A stretch of 49,854 nucleotides of DNA, taken from assembly GCA_001460835.1 (NCBI GenBank), contig CYKH01000812.1:17802-67655 (forward strand), written 5' to 3'. Below, one piece after another: positions 17,462 through 26,557 of the stretch. The notes under the pieces are model-generated. The model did no database searches. It was not told the DNA's origin and was given only the letters and a program-made list of their open reading frames with translations. The stretch comes from Bodo saltans. Its lineage: Eukaryota > Euglenozoa > Kinetoplastea > Eubodonida > Bodonidae. Position numbers and translations under genes: made by a program. Each line of letters begins with the position of its first letter. Positions within the stretch are counted from its first letter, which is position 1.

Positions 17462-18007
17462 ATGGAGGCTTGGGGGACTTTTCCTCTCGTAAATCGTCCT
17501 GCGAAGCGTCAAGAGGCGCGCAACCCAAATTGGACTTTGGGGAAAGATGATCAGCCACAGAAGCGAACATCCACAATGGGTGTCCAGATGGAGCGGCAGC
17601 GGGGAACGATTGAAGGGTCGAAGCCTGCGTTGACGCAATTCGCAGCACGAAATCAACGAATCATTGCCGACCCGTACCCAGGCAGTCATTGCTACCCACG
17701 TGAGGGTAGATCCAGCAAGTTAGCAGTACCTCAATCATCTGTTGCTTCAACTAGGGTAACGTACAATCCCGTACTCCAGCAGTATCAGTCGCGCGACGTG
17801 GCCAGGACGCCTGCCGCATCACGAGGACTTGCGTCCACATCGTGCTGCTTCGGCATCGATCCTTCCATCGGCAGCCGCGAGTGGAAGTCAACACAGCTGA
17901 ACGTTGGAGATATCACTGCAAATACACCAACGCAACGCGACGTGAAGTCTGCCAGGCCAACCAGTGCAAGGCCAACCAGTGCGAGGCCTGAGTGGTGGGG
18001 ATCGTAA
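17462..18007 (+). CDS. Small basic protein with C-terminal SARPT repeats, function unknown
   Basis: 181 residues; the ATG at 17462 is three bases after the AG at 17457-17458, which follows an unusually C-rich tract at 17405-17420. The protein is basic, polar, low in hydrophobic residues and proline/serine-rich, with no predicted domain. It ends in 2.8 copies of SARPT and then EWWGS. Short, basic, disordered proteins of this type with scattered aromatic anchors resemble microtubule-inner or microtubule-associated proteins of axonemes, but this is only a resemblance. It is flanked by other small unassigned genes. Confidence 0.55.
   Translation: MEAWGTFPLVNRPAKRQEARNPNWTLGKDDQPQKRTSTMGVQMERQRGTIEGSKPALTQFAARNQRIIADPYPGSHCYPREGRSSKLAVPQSSVASTRVTYNPVLQQYQSRDVARTPAASRGLASTSCCFGIDPSIGSREWKSTQLNVGDITANTPTQRDVKSARPTSARPTSARPEWWGS
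17948..17989 (+). repeat. 15-base tandem repeat encoding SARPT
   Basis: Two full units (17948-17962, 17963-17977) and a 12-base partial unit (17978-17989). All encode S-A-R-P(-T), with synonymous differences in the Ser, Ala and Pro codons. Confidence 0.75.
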
Positions 18008-18139
18008 TCTAGTGTTGTCTTGTACTGTTTTCACTTGCTCTCTTTGCCTACTCCACGGTAATGGGCTTTCTTTGAATCACACATCATTGTTCTCACATTC
18101 TTTCGATTGATCACACATAGACATACGTGCACTGCTCAT

Positions 18140-18496
18140 ATGGACAAGGAGAATGGAACCGAAAACTTTTACCACCCGCAGCGCAAGATGAAGAAGAACA
18201 TGCAGCGAGCAGGTCTTCGAGGTGGTAAGAAGGTTGCCTATATCTTTATTGGCTGTGTACTGGCGTTCTTGGGCGTTCCTATGCTGTTAGGTCCGATGTA
18301 CGAGAATTACGTAGCTCGCATTGAGTGGGTAAGGAGGGCGCAGAACATGGCGAAGAATATTTGGACACGTCGAAATGAGAAAGATTGGGATCTCTACATG
18401 ACGCAGCGCAAGAACTCGTGGTCGGAGATTCTGGGCTTCAAACGTTACAACATCGGTGGCGATGAAAACACTGGCGACATTCAAAAGTACAAATGA
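18140..18496 (+). CDS. Small single-pass membrane protein, function unknown
   Basis: 118 residues from the ATG at 18140, the first ATG after the AG at 18119-18120; the in-frame TTG at 18107 is upstream of it. A basic 30-residue N terminus is followed by one hydrophobic helix (about 31-53), then a charged, tryptophan-containing soluble tail of about 65 residues. The layout is that of small accessory subunits of mitochondrial membrane complexes, but no family was recognised. The next gene encodes another small one-helix protein 149 bases downstream. Confidence 0.55.
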   Translation: MDKENGTENFYHPQRKMKKNMQRAGLRGGKKVAYIFIGCVLAFLGVPMLLGPMYENYVARIEWVRRAQNMAKNIWTRRNEKDWDLYMTQRKNSWSEILGFKRYNIGGDENTGDIQKYK

Positions 18497-18645
18497 TCGT
18501 ACCTGGTCATCATCAACCACGCCGCAATACATACACATGCATATGTGACATATATTCGTACTTCATGCGACTCGTCCTTGTGTCTCTTTTGATTCTCATC
18601 TTTAAAGAGCGTAGGTCAACACAGGAGTTGGTAGAAGGGACTGTG

Positions 18646-19056
18646 ATGCTAAGACGGTCGCGATGTGCACTATGTGTTTCCGTCCGAGGGAACTCAACCA
18701 ACGATATCCCAGATAACCAAGAGGGGGGCATCGCCGCCGCGAACTCTACCATTGGTCAGAAATACCAACGTGCCCAGATGAAACACAATGCCGTTACTAA
18801 TTTGTTGATGTTGTTCATCGTCGTGGCACCTTTAGCTGTGTTTGCTTGGTATCGCTCGAGCAAATATTTTAACATTTGGGGAAGCTGGAGTGATCCATAT
18901 GCTCTTCCTGCAGGCTTTGACCCAAACAAAGATCCCGCGCCAGTGAGGTCTACTAAGATGGCGGAACCTCGGCGACCAATGATGACATCTGTTGCTCCAG
19001 GTGGCTTTAGCGTCCTCCCAGAGAAAGACGCACCTGGCGCGCGGCATGAGCGCTAA
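18646..19056 (+). CDS. Small single-pass protein with probable mitochondrial presequence
   Basis: 136 residues if started at the ATG at 18646. The frame is open back to an ATG at 18493 overlapping the previous stop, but AGs after the pyrimidine stretch near 18577-18602 (about 18606 and 18623) put the acceptor downstream of it. The chosen N terminus, M-L-R-R-S-R-C-A-L-C-V-S-V-R-G-N-S, is basic and Ser/Arg-rich like a mitochondrial targeting sequence. One hydrophobic helix lies at about 54-71 (L-L-M-L-F-I-V-V-A-P-L-A-V-F-A-W-Y), and a Pro-rich, partly disordered tail follows. It may be a small inner-membrane subunit. No homologue was recognised. Confidence 0.5.
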   Translation: MLRRSRCALCVSVRGNSTNDIPDNQEGGIAAANSTIGQKYQRAQMKHNAVTNLLMLFIVVAPLAVFAWYRSSKYFNIWGSWSDPYALPAGFDPNKDPAPVRSTKMAEPRRPMMTSVAPGGFSVLPEKDAPGARHER

Positions 19057-19153
19057 TTATTGTCTCACTCGTTACTGATGACCCTGGAAGATACTGATGA
19101 TGACTCTGTGAGAAAGTGACTAGTTTGTCTTTGTCTCTGTAGCCAGTAGTAAC

Positions 19154-20578
19154 ATGAGCTCTCCCCGAATTGTGATCTTAGGAGCCGGACCGACAGGTCT
19201 TGGCGCAGCGCTCCGTTTGACGGACCTTGGCAATAGCAACTGGGAGCTCCTTGACTCGGCACCGATTGCTGGTGGCCTTTCACGCTCGTTCGTCGACGAG
19301 AAGGGGTTCACGTGGGATCTGGGAGGCCACGTGATCTTCTCTCACTACGCTTACTTCGACGACGCAATGAACTTTGCAGTGCAGGAGTGGAACGATCTTG
19401 AGCGCGAGTCATGGGTGTGGGTGAGCGGCGTGTGGGTGCCGTACCCGTTCCAGAACAACATTCATAGACTCCCCAACGCTGACAAGCAGCGTTGCCTTGA
19501 GGGTCTCATTGACGTGCATCGTGTAGAGCACCAAGACAAGGCCAGCAACTTTGAGGAGCAGTTTACTCGTCAAATGGGTGAAGGCATTGCGGACTTGTTC
19601 ATGCGCCCGTACAACTTTAAAGTGTGGGCTGTGCCGCCTAAGATGATGTCCACCGAGTGGACCGGAGAGCGTGTGGCCACGGTGGACCTCAAGCGTGTCT
19701 GCCGCAACGTCATCAACAACACCGACGACCTGGGCTGGGGACCTAATGCCACGTTCCGCTTCCCAGTGCACGGTGGCACCGGTGGTATTTGGGACGCTCT
19801 TGCTGCGAAGCTCCCTCAGAGCAACATGTCCATCGGGGAGGGCAATCACGTCGTCCGTGTCGATGCGGACAAGAAGGAAGTCATCCTATCAAGCGGCCGT
19901 GTGGTGGGGTACGACAAGCTCATCTCAACGATTGCCTTCGATGATTTGATCCGAATGACAGACGGTACCTTCGAGAACCGCGCTGAGTGGCCTGGAGTTG
20001 CCGACAAGATGATTTACAGTGCCACCAACGTCATTGGCCTTGGGATCAAAGGCAAAGCTCCTGCGCACCTGCAGACCAAGTGCTGGATGTACTTCCCAGA
20101 GTCCAATTCTCCCTTCTACCGTGTGACCGTGTTCTCGAACTACTCTCAGTTCAACGCACCGGAGGGACACTGGAGCTTGATGCTCGAGGTGAGCGAGAGC
20201 ACGTACAAACCTGTAGATCAAGAGACCTTGATGGAAGCATGCATCCAAGGCTGCTTCAACTCGAACCTGCTGACGCCTGAGGATGAGATTGTCAGCAAGT
20301 GGCACAAACGTCTCGCTAAGGGATACCCAACTCCCTTCGTTGGTCGCAACGACCTTTTGAACCAAGTGCAGCCCCATCTTCAGAAGGCTGACATCTTCTC
20401 CCGTGGCCGATTTGGCGGCTGGAAGTATGAGGTGGCCAATCAGGACCACTCGATGATGCAGGGCGTGGAGTGCGTCGAAAAGATCCTCGGCCTTGGGGAG
20501 GAGGAAACGTACCACTTCCCGAGCAAAGTGAATGCAACCAAGGAGATGACGCGACGCCTCGGCCTTTTATCGAAATAG
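19154..20578 (+). CDS. GLF: UDP-galactopyranose mutase, eukaryotic type
   Basis: 474 residues, close to the 480-490 of trypanosomatid enzymes. The FAD-binding Rossmann motif G-A-G-P-T-G-L-G-A-A is at residues 10-19. The mobile-loop sequence W-D-L-G-G-H-V-I-F-S-H-Y (residues 54-65) carries the histidine (H59) that faces the flavin in eukaryotic enzymes. Further family blocks are F-M-R-P-Y-N-F-K-V-W, the M-M-S-T-E-W region, G-G-T-G-G-I-W, and the closing G-R-F-G-G-W-K-Y-E. The enzyme interconverts UDP-galactopyranose and UDP-galactofuranose in the cytosol, supplying Galf for surface glycans. The next gene, 122 bases on, encodes a Golgi-type glycosyltransferase. Codon use is noticeably rich in C- and G-ending codons, consistent with high expression. 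Confidence 0.94.
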   Translation: MSSPRIVILGAGPTGLGAALRLTDLGNSNWELLDSAPIAGGLSRSFVDEKGFTWDLGGHVIFSHYAYFDDAMNFAVQEWNDLERESWVWVSGVWVPYPFQNNIHRLPNADKQRCLEGLIDVHRVEHQDKASNFEEQFTRQMGEGIADLFMRPYNFKVWAVPPKMMSTEWTGERVATVDLKRVCRNVINNTDDLGWGPNATFRFPVHGGTGGIWDALAAKLPQSNMSIGEGNHVVRVDADKKEVILSSGRVVGYDKLISTIAFDDLIRMTDGTFENRAEWPGVADKMIYSATNVIGLGIKGKAPAHLQTKCWMYFPESNSPFYRVTVFSNYSQFNAPEGHWSLMLEVSESTYKPVDQETLMEACIQGCFNSNLLTPEDEIVSKWHKRLAKGYPTPFVGRNDLLNQVQPHLQKADIFSRGRFGGWKYEVANQDHSMMQGVECVEKILGLGEEETYHFPSKVNATKEMTRRLGLLSK

Positions 20579-20700
20579 CGTGTGAAACTAATTTTGGTGC
20601 TTTGTATGTGCTTGACTTGTGATGTTCGATGACATACTGGTACATCTGCAGTAAATGCCTCAGGCCATGAATATTCATTGTTTGCTTTCTAAAGAAGAGG

Positions 20701-22590
20701 ATGAGGGGAGGAAGGAGTCGCCGCTATGGAAGCATTGCAGGGTGGGTGGCCTTGATGTCTGTCGTGTTGGTCCTTGGATGGGGGCTGTACATGGCGACAA
20801 CAGCGGATGTCATAGCAGTCTCGCCAGCAACAACGTTACAAGTACGACAGGTTGAGGCGAGGCAGGAGGAGTTCCCTTCGATGCGAGCGGTGCAGCACTT
20901 GGAGCGCCGCGGTCCTTTTAGTCAGCGATCGTTTCGCTATGTCATCCGTTCCACTGTCCCTCGTGAGCAGATTCTTCGCGCTGCCCTCGAGAGTTGGGCA
21001 ACTGATGTTCAGGTAGCATTCGTTGCCACAGAGAGCAACGCCCCTTTAACGGTTGGCCCCTCAACCATTCGCCAATTGAAAACTTCGAAGGCCCCAGGGC
21101 ACGACTTTGGTCGGAAGGCACTTAAAGTCTTGGCGATGATGGCGAGAGAGATTGATACCGCCGACTTTTGGGTGTATGTTGACGATGACACGTTTGTGGT
21201 CACGCCTAACATGGAGGCGCTCGTTGGTGACACGTTTTCACCCGAGAAGCCGCTCTACGGGGGTTGCGCCTTCACGGATCGCCCAGTCCCACTCATTAGC
21301 AGCGGGGGCGGCATGGTGTTCTCACGAGCAACGTTGATGGCTCTAAGGCCTCACGTGGAGGATGAAGACCACGCCTGCTCTTGGCACAACGATGCCGTCT
21401 ACCAAATGACCGGTGATCAGGCAATATCAGAATGCATGAAAGCTGTGGGAATTGCTGCTGAGCACATTCACGGCTTCAATCAATTGTCGCTGTTGGACAT
21501 CACCGCTGTCCCGAGAACGGTAGGGTCGTGCAGTGTAGACTGGAGACCGAAGGGCTACCAATGCAATCCTGCAGTCTCCCGCATGATCACCGCACGAATG
21601 GGCCCAATGGAAATGAAGGAGATGCACTACTTTGTCATGCACATGTTTTCTCCGCATGATTTGATGCCTCGACCTCAGTGGGCGATAGAGCCTTCTAATG
21701 TTACAGGCACGCCTCCTGCTTCGCTGTTGCTGATGCGTGAACCTCCGTTCAGCTCGTCTCGGTTTGCCTACAGCATCTTGACGACGAAGGACCATCATTA
21801 CGCACGCCTGGAGCCGCAGCTACGGACGTGGGGAGCATCTGCTAACGTTGCGTTTGTTGTGACTGACGATGTTGACGAGAATGCTGCGGCACTTGGGCGC
21901 CAGTACAGCACCAAACTGTTATCCCTCGGCGAAAGTGGTCGCCACGACTTGGGCCGAAAGACGATGCGCGGTGTTGTAGAGATGTGCTCTCATGTTGCCG
22001 ACTTCTACATGCTTGTTGATGATGACTGCTTCGTGTTCATTCCGGCCCTCGAGGCGTATGTGAGCAGCCGCTTCCGCCCATCAGAGCCGTTGTACTTAGG
22101 CGCTGCGCTAACACACCTAAAGCAACCTTTCATTAGCGGAGGGGGTGGCGTAATCCTATCGTCCAAGACCCTCGCTGCCATCTGCGCAAACGTAAATTCT
22201 TCTGCTTCGAAGCCGGGAGCCTCCGCGTGCCACCCAGATAATCCAAGTGTGTGGACGAAGCCCGGCGACACAGCTATCATGGATTGTGTTCTCGAGGTGG
22301 GACACTCGGCAACCCACGACGACGGCTTTCACCCCCTGCGATTGAGCGACATGGTTGACTACAGTCCTGCAGAAACGTCATGCGATGTGTGGTGGATTCC
22401 CAAGTCCCAGCATTGTCGACCCCCCACAAGCATATCGCTCACGTCCCACTACACACCAGCAGATAGATTTGCGTGGTATCATTTTGTCGCTACGCGGCTT
22501 GTTGTGGAGCGATCCGCCTCATTTAAGGACCCACCGATTGGGGCGTGGAAGAAGAGAAAGCCTGCACCAATTCCAAGGAAGCTGCCATAA
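20701..22590 (+). CDS. Type II membrane protein with two tandem Fringe/GT31-like glycosyltransferase domains
   Basis: 629 residues; the ATG at 20701 is six bases after the first AG (20693-20694) following the pyrimidine stretch, which removes upstream ATGs at 20655 and 20667. A basic tip and one hydrophobic helix (about 13-32) give a type II Golgi anchor. Two copies of one catalytic domain follow, about 75-320 and 352-610. Each has F-R/A-Y, an F-G/L-G-R-K helix, the metal-binding DDD (161-163 in Y-V-D-D-D-T-F; 440-442 in L-V-D-D-D-C-F), P-L-Y-x-G, an I-S-(S/G)-G-G-G strand and G-D-(Q/T)-A-I-x-(E/D)-C. These fit the GT31 Fringe/C1GalT1 group. Both domains keep the DDD, so both may be active. 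Sugar donor unknown; the UDP-Galf-making enzyme next door makes a galactose-type donor worth testing. Confidence 0.75.
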   Translation: MRGGRSRRYGSIAGWVALMSVVLVLGWGLYMATTADVIAVSPATTLQVRQVEARQEEFPSMRAVQHLERRGPFSQRSFRYVIRSTVPREQILRAALESWATDVQVAFVATESNAPLTVGPSTIRQLKTSKAPGHDFGRKALKVLAMMAREIDTADFWVYVDDDTFVVTPNMEALVGDTFSPEKPLYGGCAFTDRPVPLISSGGGMVFSRATLMALRPHVEDEDHACSWHNDAVYQMTGDQAISECMKAVGIAAEHIHGFNQLSLLDITAVPRTVGSCSVDWRPKGYQCNPAVSRMITARMGPMEMKEMHYFVMHMFSPHDLMPRPQWAIEPSNVTGTPPASLLLMREPPFSSSRFAYSILTTKDHHYARLEPQLRTWGASANVAFVVTDDVDENAAALGRQYSTKLLSLGESGRHDLGRKTMRGVVEMCSHVADFYMLVDDDCFVFIPALEAYVSSRFRPSEPLYLGAALTHLKQPFISGGGGVILSSKTLAAICANVNSSASKPGASACHPDNPSVWTKPGDTAIMDCVLEVGHSATHDDGFHPLRLSDMVDYSPAETSCDVWWIPKSQHCRPPTSISLTSHYTPADRFAWYHFVATRLVVERSASFKDPPIGAWKKRKPAPIPRKLP

Positions 22591-22679
22591 GAGCGTCCGC
22601 AAGTGTATTCAATGAGATTTCTTACCTTTATGCCTGTGCCTCGTGTTCTGCACACTAACTGCTTGTTGTATGTTGCTAG

Positions 22680-22701
22680 TAGAGTATTCGTAGAGTATTC
22701 G
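22680..22701 (+). repeat. 11-base tandem duplication in the leader region
   Basis: TAGAGTATTCG occurs twice head to tail just before the ATG at 22710. It lies in the gap that holds the acceptor of the next gene and adds alternative AGs. Confidence 0.7.
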
Positions 22702-22709
22702 ATCGTACG

Positions 22710-25700
22710 ATGACGTCGTCTCCAGTGAAGTCATCGCCCCTCAAAACTGAGGAAACCATTGCCGCAACAGAGGAGGACACCACAGAGGAACAATTGAGCC
22801 AACTCGTTGTGGACGAGGTGGAGTTGCGTGAGGTCCTAGAGCTCGACGCAGGCACCACGCTAGAAGACATCACTTCTGAAGCCTTGACGGAGCATCAGTA
22901 CTTTTCTAGGAGTCACGTGTGCAGGTTATGCTTCCGTTGGTTTGGATTTACGTACGCCGCTAGCCACGGTCACTACACGGACACCAAGGGTGATTTTATT
23001 CGCAGGCAGCGTAGTCGCAACCGCAAGCCATCGTACCTCCTATGCGCCTCCTGTGGTGACTTGCCGCTGCTGTGTCACGCCTGTTTCCGCATGGTGCACT
23101 TGCAACAAGACCCTGTGACGGTCACTTCCATTGAATCGCTTCAATCTGAACTCAAGAAACGCGATGAGGCCTCGAGGTCGCCGTCTGCGGTTCAAGACGA
23201 CAGTCGTGACGCCTCTAACGTGTCCCCCGGTAGCCAACTCGAGATCAACAGTGTTGCATCGGACCATCACACAGGAGTGCCTGCAACTCTGCTCAAACGG
23301 ATTGGGCTAGCCACCCTGGCAGTTGCATTCGGCACAGATCGGCATGCCCCCCTCTCCACTGGAGCCACCTTGCCACAAGAGACAGCGCAGAGGCATGTAG
23401 CACTTGAGATGTTTACCTTAGACCCTAGAGTTGCGGCGCGCCAACGTGCTGAAGTTCGTAAGACGTTCTCGTTGTCGATGGAGTCTTTTTTCGAGACATC
23501 GAACGAGGATGCCGCTTCAGCTGATATTGCGCCGCAGGTTGGCGTTGCCAAGTCTGTTCTCATCGAGCGTGAGGCGCAGCGCCGCAAAGAAATTTCAGAA
23601 ATATGGTTCTCCGAAAGGTTTGCAAGTTATTCTTTGGAGTTTTTGACCCACCACCAGTGTCAAGACACTGCAACGGAAGTAGGAGATGCGCCGATAGTAC
23701 CTCAGTTGACCATAACGATGCCTGCACCTCACAACGAAGGGGAGGTTGAGGAGGGAGGCGGGGTGGGTGCTTTTGAGGAAGATGTTGTTGCAGATGCGCC
23801 CTTCCCCACTGGGTCCTTTCACTCGTTGCCGGATGGCTCCACCACGTCTGTTGGCAGCCCCCCTGCATCCTCCTCACCAGCGTACCCGCTATCCACGTAC
23901 GTTGATACGTTCGGATTGGCATTCGTAGTAGAGGCATTTGACGCCCAAGGCGAGGGGATTGTTGAGCTTGAGGCAGCTGAGCTGCAGTCATTGAAGGAGC
24001 AAGAGGTGAAGTCACGAGATTTATTGTTCGCTCACGTTGCCTCAGAGCAGGCCATGTCGTTGGTGGTCACCATGGCTGCGTCCAGCGTCTACCTTCGACA
24101 AGCGCAACGGGATTTCGAAGAACTACTCGAAGAGCTACAGCAATCGATTCAGTCGATGTACCAAGATGTTATTCTCGTGGAGGTGATTCGAGTTCTAGAC
24201 GGTACTGCACTATTCGAACGTGGAGCATTTCATGCAGACCCTGTCGATGATGACGGTACCCCCATCACGCTTCTATGGATGCAGTTCTATCACAGCGAGT
24301 CTGTGGCTCGGAGGGGGATGTGGGACGAGCAGTTGTCGGAGTGGTCTCCACTGTTGCGTGATGCTCAGTGGCGCTCTCAGCAAACAGAGCGGTTCCTGCT
24401 CGTGAGGCAGTTGCAGCAGCAACACAATTTTCAAGCAAATCAACTGCTCAGGCAGTTTCTGGTTGGCCACAGTGCACTTGTGGCTGAGAAGATGAGTGAG
24501 TTCCTTCAGATCATGGCAGACAAGGCGGAAAGCCGAGTCGAGCAATTGTCGATGCAGTGCGTCCACGCCGTTTCGCGTCAAGAAATGATCGAAGAGGAGC
24601 GGCTTCTACGCTGGAGAACAAAGCAGCAGTACTCTGTATCACGGCTTTCGTCGCGAGAGGCAACGCAGCGTCGTCTACTAGTGGCTGAGTCGTTACTTCT
24701 ACACATTCGAGAGATGCCCAACGAAGAGAAACTGAAGCGCTTCTCGATGGAGAGAGAGTTCGTGGTGGAATACAGGGGACTGATGAAGTTGTTTATCACC
24801 GCCACAAGGATTGATCTGACGACGCTGCTCAGGAACTGCCCCCTTAGTTTTGAGAGCGGCTTGGGAGATTGGACACGTAGACTGGTCAATCGGGAGGTGT
24901 CATACTTTTCCTACCACCGCGACCGCCTCACAGTCTCAGGCCCTTGCGGCATTCCCCTTCATGAGTGCTTCGTGTGGCCTCCAGACCCTTGTCGTCAGCT
25001 GTCGTTGTTTTGGTGCCCCAAATATGGCCCTCCCCGGAAAAAGATGATTGTTGTGCAAGGTCAAGTGACTCGTACGGTGAAGGGGCGCCAAAGAGTCGTA
25101 AAACTGCCTGGGTCTCACCAAACGAAGCTTCTTGGAGTAGGCGGAGACACCGAAGCTGCGATCACGCCGAGAGGCCAGAGTGCTCCTCCCCAAACATTTT
25201 CGTCTCCAACTTCACAGTCACGACTGGTTGACGATGGACCGCAACCTCTACTCACAGCCCTTTCCGTTGTGTCGGCACTACTCGACGTTCCATCGGACAG
25301 CGCTGGACGTCGCTTTTCGTGCGTGTCGTTGGTAGAAGATATCGTGTGTTGGAACAAAGTGTGCCAACAAGGACAAGTGCTTCTAGGGTCGTACCAAGAG
25401 GCGAACGCGTTCGATGATTTGTTCGCCAACTTCGAGGAAACTGTCACCGATGACGCCGAAATGAAGTGGGCGACGATGGTGGGAACACGTGAACGTGAGA
25501 GGCTCGCCAAGCTAGAGGAGGCGTTCGCTGGACGTGGTCCACCTAAAGTGAGATCAACGCCTATGACAGAGGCCAACAAGCGGCCAAAGAAGGGACGCCG
25601 TCGCCACATCTCTGATTCAGCGTCTTCCGTCATCAGTGCAGATGACGCAGCTTCTGCCGTAAGCACTTCGGAGACTGCACGCTCAAAGCAATCGACCAAG

Positions 25701-26534
25701 TCTGGCGAAAGCGACACCAGTCAACACAGCGCCGTAGCCGACATCCCCGATAATGTGTTCCATACCGCTGGCGCACGTGAATTATCGGTTGCGATTCTGC
25801 CAAACTATATGATGGGTCAAAGTTTCTTTGGAACAAAGTTTATGTTCGGCGGCTCCGTTCATTTATTCGAACGCCAGTGGATGCCTCCCATCACTGCAGC
25901 GCACATGAGCGTCCCGATGGATGTCAGTGAGGCGTGGGGCCAAGGACCACCGGATGTGGACCACGACGTGGGTGATCATGAAAGTGGTGAGGAGGAAGCT
26001 GTGGACGAGGACGAAGAGATGGACTCCGATTTCAGCGATGATGCAGTTGCTGCCTCAATGAGGAAACGAGATGCCTACTTGGGAGGGACTGAGGCATCAC
26101 GTCTTCGACAAGAGAAGAAGTTTGAGGACAAGGTGCGAGAAGCTGAGTTCACTGCACAACTCTCGGAAAGGCGATCCTTTGCCGCACTGCGGAAATATTG
26201 GGCAATGGTACGGCAGAAGCAAGAAGAGGATGCACTCCTTCGAGGCGTCGTACGAGCTCCTGCCTCTACCTCCAGCAAGCGAGGCCGCATACAAGCGAAG
26301 GTCACACCAACACCACTCGACGTGAGCATCTTAAGCAGATCGCAAGAGCAACAACTCCGAGATGTACAACAAACGTTGCCTTCTGGAAAACGGGGAGGTT
26401 CTTCTGCAACCCGCACATCTCCCGGCCAGCCTCGAAATACCACCAGCCCCTCAACTCGTAGCCGTCCTGGTCAAAAGAAAAACAGAAGCGCAAGCGTCGT
26501 CCTCACCGACGCATTTGACATGTTCGATGAATAG
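22710..26534 (+). CDS. Large hypothetical protein with an N-terminal Cys/His cluster
   Basis: 1274 residues with no recognised family. An acidic N terminus (1-60) is followed by a compact metal-binding cluster: C71-x2-C74, H86/H88, C112-x2-C115, C122-x2-C125, H130, enough ligands for one or two zinc ions. Residues about 140-290 are charged; a helical, Gln/Glu/Arg-rich region (about 430-700) looks coiled-coil. A more globular part at about 690-790 carries aromatic, Cys and Pro residues (C-G-I-P-L-H-E-C-F-V-W-P-P-D-P-C). The C-terminal third alternates disordered Ser-rich linkers with a short ordered patch (about 1010-1075) and an acidic run (about 1090-1115), then a basic tail. No membrane segment. 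The acceptor is probably the AG around 22679-22680. Confidence 0.6.
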   Translation: MTSSPVKSSPLKTEETIAATEEDTTEEQLSQLVVDEVELREVLELDAGTTLEDITSEALTEHQYFSRSHVCRLCFRWFGFTYAASHGHYTDTKGDFIRRQRSRNRKPSYLLCASCGDLPLLCHACFRMVHLQQDPVTVTSIESLQSELKKRDEASRSPSAVQDDSRDASNVSPGSQLEINSVASDHHTGVPATLLKRIGLATLAVAFGTDRHAPLSTGATLPQETAQRHVALEMFTLDPRVAARQRAEVRKTFSLSMESFFETSNEDAASADIAPQVGVAKSVLIEREAQRRKEISEIWFSERFASYSLEFLTHHQCQDTATEVGDAPIVPQLTITMPAPHNEGEVEEGGGVGAFEEDVVADAPFPTGSFHSLPDGSTTSVGSPPASSSPAYPLSTYVDTFGLAFVVEAFDAQGEGIVELEAAELQSLKEQEVKSRDLLFAHVASEQAMSLVVTMAASSVYLRQAQRDFEELLEELQQSIQSMYQDVILVEVIRVLDGTALFERGAFHADPVDDDGTPITLLWMQFYHSESVARRGMWDEQLSEWSPLLRDAQWRSQQTERFLLVRQLQQQHNFQANQLLRQFLVGHSALVAEKMSEFLQIMADKAESRVEQLSMQCVHAVSRQEMIEEERLLRWRTKQQYSVSRLSSREATQRRLLVAESLLLHIREMPNEEKLKRFSMEREFVVEYRGLMKLFITATRIDLTTLLRNCPLSFESGLGDWTRRLVNREVSYFSYHRDRLTVSGPCGIPLHECFVWPPDPCRQLSLFWCPKYGPPRKKMIVVQGQVTRTVKGRQRVVKLPGSHQTKLLGVGGDTEAAITPRGQSAPPQTFSSPTSQSRLVDDGPQPLLTALSVVSALLDVPSDSAGRRFSCVSLVEDIVCWNKVCQQGQVLLGSYQEANAFDDLFANFEETVTDDAEMKWATMVGTRERERLAKLEEAFAGRGPPKVRSTPMTEANKRPKKGRRRHISDSASSVISADDAASAVSTSETARSKQSTKSGESDTSQHSAVADIPDNVFHTAGARELSVAILPNYMMGQSFFGTKFMFGGSVHLFERQWMPPITAAHMSVPMDVSEAWGQGPPDVDHDVGDHESGEEEAVDEDEEMDSDFSDDAVAASMRKRDAYLGGTEASRLRQEKKFEDKVREAEFTAQLSERRSFAALRKYWAMVRQKQEEDALLRGVVRAPASTSSKRGRIQAKVTPTPLDVSILSRSQEQQLRDVQQTLPSGKRGGSSATRTSPGQPRNTTSPSTRSRPGQKKNRSASVVLTDAFDMFDE

Positions 26535-26557
26535 GCAGCGACGACCTGCCACTCTAG

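Noticed and set aside
18493-18645. N-terminal extension of the second small membrane protein from an ATG overlapping the previous stop
   Set aside because: Pyrimidine tract and AGs at about 18577-18623 lie inside this stretch, so the mature mRNA should begin downstream; the shorter form has a sensible mitochondrial presequence.
19925-20515. 196-codon antisense frame over UDP-galactopyranose mutase
   Set aside because: It lies wholly within a certain gene with strong third-position bias, which keeps the reverse frame open by chance.
25115-25717. 200-codon antisense frame over the 1274-residue protein
   Set aside because: Ser-rich low-complexity translation with no domain, and no other sign of transcription on the minus strand.
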